Below, piece after piece: positions 1 to 4,575 of a DNA stretch of 7,556 nucleotides (positions within the stretch are counted from its first letter, which is position 1; every line of letters begins with the position of its first letter). Where the stretch lies: positions 1 through 7,556 of the forward strand of contig CAZLHV010000160.1 of the NCBI GenBank assembly GCA_964559205.1, in the 5' to 3' direction. The DNA comes from GWF2-43-63 sp964559205. Its GTDB lineage: Bacteria; Bacteroidota; Bacteroidia; Bacteroidales; DTU049. The notes under the pieces were generated by a model. The model saw only the letters and a list, made by a program, of their open reading frames with translations, had not been told where the DNA came from and did no database searches. The position numbers were made by a program, and so were the translations under genes.

Positions 1-1
1 G

Positions 2-1249
2 TATATTTTTTGCGAGAGGCTTGGATTGAGTTATACACTGAATCCTGCCGAAATACATCCCGGCACATTTTTGATCGGATATGGAATCACCGATAATGTA
101 GATATCAGTATCCCTGATCTGGGCTACCTTCAGCAAACAAGCATCGAAGTGTTCGAACCAGAGGTTGAAGTTGCCGAAGATGGATCGATCATGCTTTTCC
201 CTTCACCGCAAAGTGATTCAAAGATTCCATTCGATTTATTCGCAGCTGTATTCTACATGCTGAGCCGACACGAGGAGTATTTGAGCACGGAGTCTGATCC
301 TCATGGGCGCTTCGATGCACCGCATTCATTTGCGTTTCGTCACAATTTTCATATGCGTGCCGTGGTCGATGAATGGGTAATTCTTCTCAAAAGAACTTTG
401 TCTCATGCAGGAATGAATATTCAGCTTGAAAGACCGAATTGCATTGTAACAGTTGACATTGATCAGCTTTTTTCTTACAAAACCAAAGGATGGTTCAGGA
501 ATGCCGGTGGCTGGTTTCGCGATCTTTTGAATGCGAGATTTAATGAGTTCATGCAAAGGCCTTTGGTGCTCACAGGAATCTTAAGGGATCCATTCGACAC
601 ATTTCATTTGTTTTCGTCCTGGCAAAAAAAGCATGGCATTGGCTTGAAGTACTTCATTCTAGCAGCAGAAAAAAGAAGTTCGTTTGATAAAAACGGCAAC
701 TTGAGACGCAGGATTTCAAGAAAACGACTTCGGGATATTGCAGACAATATTGAAGGCCTTCATCCGTCCTATAACTGCTATTCAGACTTGCATCAACTTG
801 AGCAGGAAAAGCTTTTTGCCGAGTCCATTACCGGCACCAAGTTTCATTCAGCAAGGCGCCATTTTTTGAGGATGAGGATTCCTGACACCTGCAGGCAAAC
901 CATTCAGGCAGGGTTTATCAGCGACTATACGCTGGGGTTTGCCTCAACACCCGGTTTTCGAGCCGGAACAACTCGTCCGTTCATGTTCTACGATCTTAAA
1001 ACTGAACAGACAACAACCCTTCGGATGCATCCATTTTGTTTTATGGACGGCACGTTCAAAGATTACCAGACATGCCATTTCGATGAGATCAGGTTCAAGT
1101 TGAAGCAAATTTCGGATTATGTAAAATCGGTCTCGGGACTTTTTGTGATAATAGTACACAATGAGACCCTCAGCGAAAACAAACGATGGAAAGGGTGGTC
1201 AGAATTGCTTGAAGATTGTATTGCCAATTTTTATAATGAGAGCTCATGA
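2..1249 (+). CDS. Polysaccharide deacetylase-like protein (DUF7033-type), 5' end missing
   Basis: Envelope-glycan gene, probably acting on an acetylated sugar polymer or its precursor; substrate unknown. The frame is open from base 2 with no stop, and the residues before the TTG at 26 (YIFCERLG) continue smoothly into LSYTLN, as in the N-terminus of Bacteroidota DUF7033 proteins (pattern ...LGLxYxLT). The true start is therefore upstream and the TTG is not a start. Counting from that TTG (407 residues): N-terminal module about 1-130 with SRHEEY near 80-85; TVDID at 142-146, the counterpart of the NodB metal-binding Asp motif; GLHPSY at 244-249; RRHFLR at 277-282; GFRAGT at 310-315; HNE at 378-380. 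These blocks in this order are typical of the family. A canonical HxxxH metal motif is not visible, so activity may differ from classical NodB enzymes. The stop overlaps the next gene by 4 bp. Family assignment is fairly sure, reaction is not. Confidence 0.85.
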   Translation, partial: YIFCERLGLSYTLNPAEIHPGTFLIGYGITDNVDISIPDLGYLQQTSIEVFEPEVEVAEDGSIMLFPSPQSDSKIPFDLFAAVFYMLSRHEEYLSTESDPHGRFDAPHSFAFRHNFHMRAVVDEWVILLKRTLSHAGMNIQLERPNCIVTVDIDQLFSYKTKGWFRNAGGWFRDLLNARFNEFMQRPLVLTGILRDPFDTFHLFSSWQKKHGIGLKYFILAAEKRSSFDKNGNLRRRISRKRLRDIADNIEGLHPSYNCYSDLHQLEQEKLFAESITGTKFHSARRHFLRMRIPDTCRQTIQAGFISDYTLGFASTPGFRAGTTRPFMFYDLKTEQTTTLRMHPFCFMDGTFKDYQTCHFDEIRFKLKQISDYVKSVSGLFVIIVHNETLSENKRWKGWSELLEDCIANFYNESS

Positions 1250-2163
1250 TACGATATGTACAAAACGATCAAATTGATTTTAGCGCCTGGGATGCCTGTA
1301 TTGAAAAAAGCAAAGAACCTCTCATTTATGCTTCATCCACGTATCTGAACCTTGTTGCCTCAGACTGGGACGCCCTGATAGAAAACGATTATGAGCGGGT
1401 GATGCCATTACCTTTTCGGTTGAAAATGGGAGTCAAGTATCTTTATCAACCAGCCTTTTGTCAGCAATTGGGGATCTTTGGCCAAGAATGCGATGAAACA
1501 AAAGTACTGGAGTTTCTTACAATGATTCCTGCCGGGTTTAAGTTTGCTGAAATCATGTTGAATGCGCTTAACCCTATTCATATTCCTTTCATTGAGCCAC
1601 AAACCAACATTACCCTCGACATCAATCGCAGCAAAGAAAGTATCCGAGCTCATTACAACAACAACACCAGACGTAATATTAAAAAGGCCATAACTGAAGG
1701 GCTCACGGTTCATATTGGATTTGACATTGAACCAATGATCACTTTGTTTCAAAGCAACAAAGGCAAAGAAGTCAATCAGACGAAAGAGTGGTATAATGTG
1801 CTGCGGCATGTGGCTTTTCAGTTACGCCACAAGGAATCGGCACATACTTACAGTGTTACAGACCGTCAAAACAGCATCATTGCTGCTGCACTGACGGTAA
1901 CATATTGCGGAAGAGTGATACTGCTTTTCTCAGGGTCGAACGCTATTGCTCATGAAAGCGGGGCCATGCACTATCTGATAGACTCTATTCTTGCAGACAC
2001 TTGCAATCGCCATCAAATCTTCGATTTTGAGGGAAGCAACCATCAGAATCTGGCTCGGTTCTATCTGGGATTTGGGGGCATTGTATCCAAATATCATCTC
2101 ATCAGAATCAATCGGCTACCGTTTCCATTTCGCTGGTTAAAAAAACCTGGCATAACAATATAA
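1246..2163 (+). CDS. FemAB/GNAT-fold acyltransferase-like protein
   Basis: Predicted cytoplasmic acyl- or aminoacyl-transferase of the FemAB-like/GNAT (BioF2-type) superfamily, likely modifying a cell-envelope glycan or peptidoglycan precursor; donor and acceptor are unknown. The 305-residue protein has no signal peptide or membrane segment. The N-terminal half has the Bacteroidota family pattern (SDWDALIENDYERVMPLP near 39-56, YLYQPAFCQQLGIF at 65-78). The FemAB-like basic block HYNNNTRRNIKKA lies at 137-149. The C-terminal GNAT half ends in FDFEGS at 259-264 followed by RFYLGFGG at 271-278, a hallmark of this group. The ATG start overlaps the previous stop as ATGA, suggesting translational coupling and a shared role in surface-polysaccharide assembly. 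No clear Shine-Dalgarno sequence is seen, which is usual for Bacteroidota. It converges on the dpp7 gene with 42 bp between stop codons. The superfamily is confident; substrate assignment would be guesswork. Confidence 0.82.
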   Translation: MIRYVQNDQIDFSAWDACIEKSKEPLIYASSTYLNLVASDWDALIENDYERVMPLPFRLKMGVKYLYQPAFCQQLGIFGQECDETKVLEFLTMIPAGFKFAEIMLNALNPIHIPFIEPQTNITLDINRSKESIRAHYNNNTRRNIKKAITEGLTVHIGFDIEPMITLFQSNKGKEVNQTKEWYNVLRHVAFQLRHKESAHTYSVTDRQNSIIAAALTVTYCGRVILLFSGSNAIAHESGAMHYLIDSILADTCNRHQIFDFEGSNHQNLARFYLGFGGIVSKYHLIRINRLPFPFRWLKKPGITI

Positions 2164-2187
2164 AAAAAGCCGTGAAGTTCACGGCTT
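2162..2187 (-). terminator. Intrinsic terminator of the dpp7 gene in the convergent gap
   Basis: A 9-bp perfect stem (2167-2175 paired with 2179-2187, loop AGT) has a run of seven A on the plus strand at 2162-2168, which reads as a U-tract on the minus-strand transcript. That is a good rho-independent terminator 19 bp beyond the dpp7 stop. On the plus strand the hairpin is followed only by TTAATCTAT, so termination of the acyltransferase transcript there would be weaker, although the hairpin may serve both directions. The A-run overlaps the TAA stop codon of the plus-strand gene. Confidence 0.75.
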
Positions 2188-2205
2188 AATCTATACCCAT
2201 TTGCT

Positions 2206-4371
2206 TTACTTTCTAATTTCAAGCTCGTCGATGATTCGTTGACCCCCCGCAAATTTATCAATAATGAACAGCATATATCGGATGTCGATACAAATGCACC
2301 TTTGTAATTCGGGTTCAAATACAATGTCGCCCGACATCGCTTCCCAGTTGCCATCAAAGGCAAGGCCGATCAGTTCTCCGTTGCCATTCAACACCGGACT
2401 GCCGCTATTGCCGCCTGTGATATCATTGTTCGTGAGGAAGCAAGTGATGATTTCACCATCCTGAGCCCATGGTCCAAAATCCTTCTTTTCGTATAATTCT
2501 TTCAGTTTTGCTGGAACGATAAACTCATCATGGTTGGGATTTTCCTTTTCCATCACCCCTGATAATGTAGTGTAATAGTTGTACTCCACTGCATCGGCGC
2601 CATCATAGGCTAAAACTTTCCCGTAAGATAACCTCATGGTACTGTTGGCGTCGGGGTAAAATTTCCGTTCAGGATACATTTCTCTCAAACCCTGAACATA
2701 TGACCTCATTCCCTGATTTAACTGGTAAGTCAAAGGCATAATCTGCTCAAGCATTGAATTGTAAACTTCATAAATCTGCAGCGAGGCATCAAACAACGGA
2801 TCACCCGAAAGTACTGTCAGTTCAGGCTTCTCAAGAAACTTGTCCATTTTATCCTTGTTTGTAAAAATGGATACAAGAAAAGCTGCATCAGAAAAGAGAA
2901 AGTAATCGTTTTTGAACTTCTCTGTAATCGTTGAATAAAACTTAGGTCTGAATTCAGCTTCAATATCACCAGCATAGAGCTCCAGCATGGAACTAAAAAG
3001 GCTCAACTCTGTTTTGTAATCGAAGAGACTAAAATACTTATCCGAAGCGGTTTTCAAACTTTTACACATTTCATCAATTTTGGACAGATTTGGCCTTTCT
3101 GCCGACAACTCCTTCTGAAGATTACGAAAACGTCCGGCAAAAGAAATCACGTCACTGCCCCGGAAAAACGCCTCTGAAATATATTGTTGAACTCTCCTAA
3201 GCTTACTCAGCTTCGTCATTGAGTTTTTGGTTTTGATCAAAGCATCGCGGTAATACCCGAACTTAGGGATATTCTCATTGTTCACCCAGGTTTCAAAATC
3301 GTCCTCCATCATTCGTTTCCGCTCAATCACATCGAGTCGCTCAATTCCTTTGTTCTGGCCAATAAAGTATTTCCAATAATTTGCAGTTGTGGCATATTTT
3401 GATGCATAATTCAATCGGACCTTATCGCTTGCTTTCATGTTGCGATCCATGATTTCAAGCTTCATTTCCCTGATTTTCACTGTGGCTGGATTGATATAAA
3501 GGTAATTTGACTCCACTTCATCGCTTGTGATATAGCGAGAAGTACGACCAGGGTATCCCATTATCATGGCAAAATCGTTTTCTTTTTTCGGAGCAACCGA
3601 AATGGGAAGATATCGCTTAGATTTCATGGGGACATTATTGATGCTGTACTCGGCAGGCTTTCCATCGGGTCCGGTATACACCCTGAAAACGCTGAAGTCG
3701 CCAGTGTGACGGGGCCACATCCAGTTATCGGTGTCGCCTCCAAAATTTCCGATCGATGAAGGTGGAGTCATCACCAGCCGAACGTCGGGATAGACCTCAT
3801 ACACGAAGAGGTAATACTCGTTTCCATAGAAAAAGGCTTTCACCGTTGCTTCCTGATATTTCTCGGAAACCGCTTCACTCTCAATCTGCTTGGACACCCG
3901 AGTGACGATTTCCTCCCTCTCTTTCTCGGTAACATCAAAAGGAATCGAATCCAGCACACGCTTACTCACATCTTCGATCCGAAGCAGGAATCTCACGTTG
4001 AGTCCCGAACCCGGAAGCAATTCATCCTTTTGAGTCTGAGCAAAATAACCATTGGTGAGAATGTCATTCCCCACGGTGCTTAGCGAAGCAATTGAAGCAT
4101 ATCCACAATGGTGATTTGTGAAAATGAGGCCCTGACTGCTCACCACTTCACCAGTGCAACCGCTACCGAAAATCACAATAGCATCTTTAAGACTGCTATT
4201 GTTGATCGAGTATAGTTCTTCCGGCGTAAGCCTAAGGCCCATTTTCTGCATATCGGTATAATTCAGGCGCTCGAGAAACAACGGCAACCACATTCCTTCA
4301 TCTGCACGTACTCCCGAAAACCCTGATAAAACCAACAATATGCTAAGTAAAAAACCTCTTCCCTTTTTCAT
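2206..4371 (-). CDS. dpp7: S46 family dipeptidyl-peptidase, DPP7 type
   Basis: Serine exopeptidase that releases dipeptides from the N-terminus of oligopeptides in the periplasm, supplying peptides for uptake. The 721-residue protein is full length for the family (about 710-720). Signal peptide at 1-23: basic MKKGR, hydrophobic core, likely cleavage after VRA before DEGMW, the conserved mature start. Catalytic residues by family motifs: His88 in TNHHCGY, Asp225 in WMWPRHTGDFS, Ser656 in GGNSGSP; the His-Asp and Ser spacings agree with characterised S46 enzymes. Cys72 (GSGCTGE) and Cys89 could form a disulfide. The S1-determining position, 18 residues after the Ser, is Gly674 in LAFDGNWEAMSGD; DPP7 enzymes have Gly here and prefer hydrophobic P1 residues, whereas DPP11 has Arg and prefers Asp/Glu. 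An in-frame TAA at 4384-4386 just upstream fixes the ATG start. The leader has only a poorly spaced AGGA. It lies downstream of a secreted C25 protease on the same strand but beyond a terminator. Family certain; DPP7 subtype likely. Confidence 0.95.
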   Translation of the reverse strand: MKKGRGFLLSILLVLSGFSGVRADEGMWLPLFLERLNYTDMQKMGLRLTPEELYSINNSSLKDAIVIFGSGCTGEVVSSQGLIFTNHHCGYASIASLSTVGNDILTNGYFAQTQKDELLPGSGLNVRFLLRIEDVSKRVLDSIPFDVTEKEREEIVTRVSKQIESEAVSEKYQEATVKAFFYGNEYYLFVYEVYPDVRLVMTPPSSIGNFGGDTDNWMWPRHTGDFSVFRVYTGPDGKPAEYSINNVPMKSKRYLPISVAPKKENDFAMIMGYPGRTSRYITSDEVESNYLYINPATVKIREMKLEIMDRNMKASDKVRLNYASKYATTANYWKYFIGQNKGIERLDVIERKRMMEDDFETWVNNENIPKFGYYRDALIKTKNSMTKLSKLRRVQQYISEAFFRGSDVISFAGRFRNLQKELSAERPNLSKIDEMCKSLKTASDKYFSLFDYKTELSLFSSMLELYAGDIEAEFRPKFYSTITEKFKNDYFLFSDAAFLVSIFTNKDKMDKFLEKPELTVLSGDPLFDASLQIYEVYNSMLEQIMPLTYQLNQGMRSYVQGLREMYPERKFYPDANSTMRLSYGKVLAYDGADAVEYNYYTTLSGVMEKENPNHDEFIVPAKLKELYEKKDFGPWAQDGEIITCFLTNNDITGGNSGSPVLNGNGELIGLAFDGNWEAMSGDIVFEPELQRCICIDIRYMLFIIDKFAGGQRIIDELEIRK

Positions 4372-4420
4372 TATCCTATAGCTTTATTCGAACCGGCAAT
4401 ATTATGACTTTTTTTTATAA

Positions 4421-4435
4421 AACAAACAGTTTGTT
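4421..4435. promoter_or_regulatory. Perfect 15-bp palindrome upstream of dpp7, possible operator
   Basis: AACAAAC-A-GTTTGTT is a perfect inverted repeat of two 7-bp arms around a single base, lying 50-64 bp before the dpp7 start codon in AT-rich non-coding DNA. The one-base centre means it cannot fold into a full RNA hairpin, so a DNA-binding dimer is the more natural reading. The sequence style resembles operators of TetR/AcrR-type repressors, but no regulator gene is in the window. The symmetry is seen directly; the function is inference. Confidence 0.4.
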
Positions 4436-4486
4436 CAATTGCAAATGCTCTATTTAGACAAATAATCAAATAATATAAATGTAAAC

Positions 4487-4494
4487 CAAAAATA
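4487..4494 (-). promoter_or_regulatory. Weak candidate Bacteroidota -7 promoter element for dpp7
   Basis: On the minus strand these bases read TATTTTTG, an exact match to the Bacteroidota -7 consensus TAnnTTTG. The nearest upstream TTTG is the T-tract of the preceding terminator, 24 bp away, slightly longer than the usual gap to the -33 element. Transcription from here would give a leader of roughly 110 bases containing the palindrome at 4421-4435. In DNA this AT-rich such a match can arise by chance, so this is only a candidate. Confidence 0.2.
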
Positions 4495-4519
4495 AACTGC
4501 TTTAGTAATGCTATTTTGC

Positions 4520-4554
4520 AAAAAGCCGCCCGGACGTGCATCCGGACGGCTTTT
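4520..4554 (-). terminator. Strong intrinsic terminator after the C25 protease gene
   Basis: In the minus-strand transcript a 14-bp stem (4554-4541 pairing with 4534-4521, loop of six bases at 4535-4540) with a very GC-rich centre is followed by five U. The one imperfect pair, 4529 with 4546, is a G-U wobble in the minus-strand RNA but a C-A mismatch in the plus-strand RNA, so the hairpin is better in the minus direction. It starts 21 bp after the stop codon of the C25 protease and separates that gene from dpp7. Confidence 0.85.
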
Positions 4555-4575
4555 GATGGTAAATTTTGAATACGG

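Noticed and set aside
1408..1809. Minus-strand open frame of 133 codons inside the acyltransferase gene
   Set aside because: The plus-strand frame carries clear FemAB/GNAT motifs, and the antisense translation shows no recognisable motif.
4401..4422. T-run followed by TATAA as a plus-strand promoter or terminator
   Set aside because: No GC-rich stem precedes the T-run and no plus-strand gene follows; it looks like plain AT-rich leader sequence.
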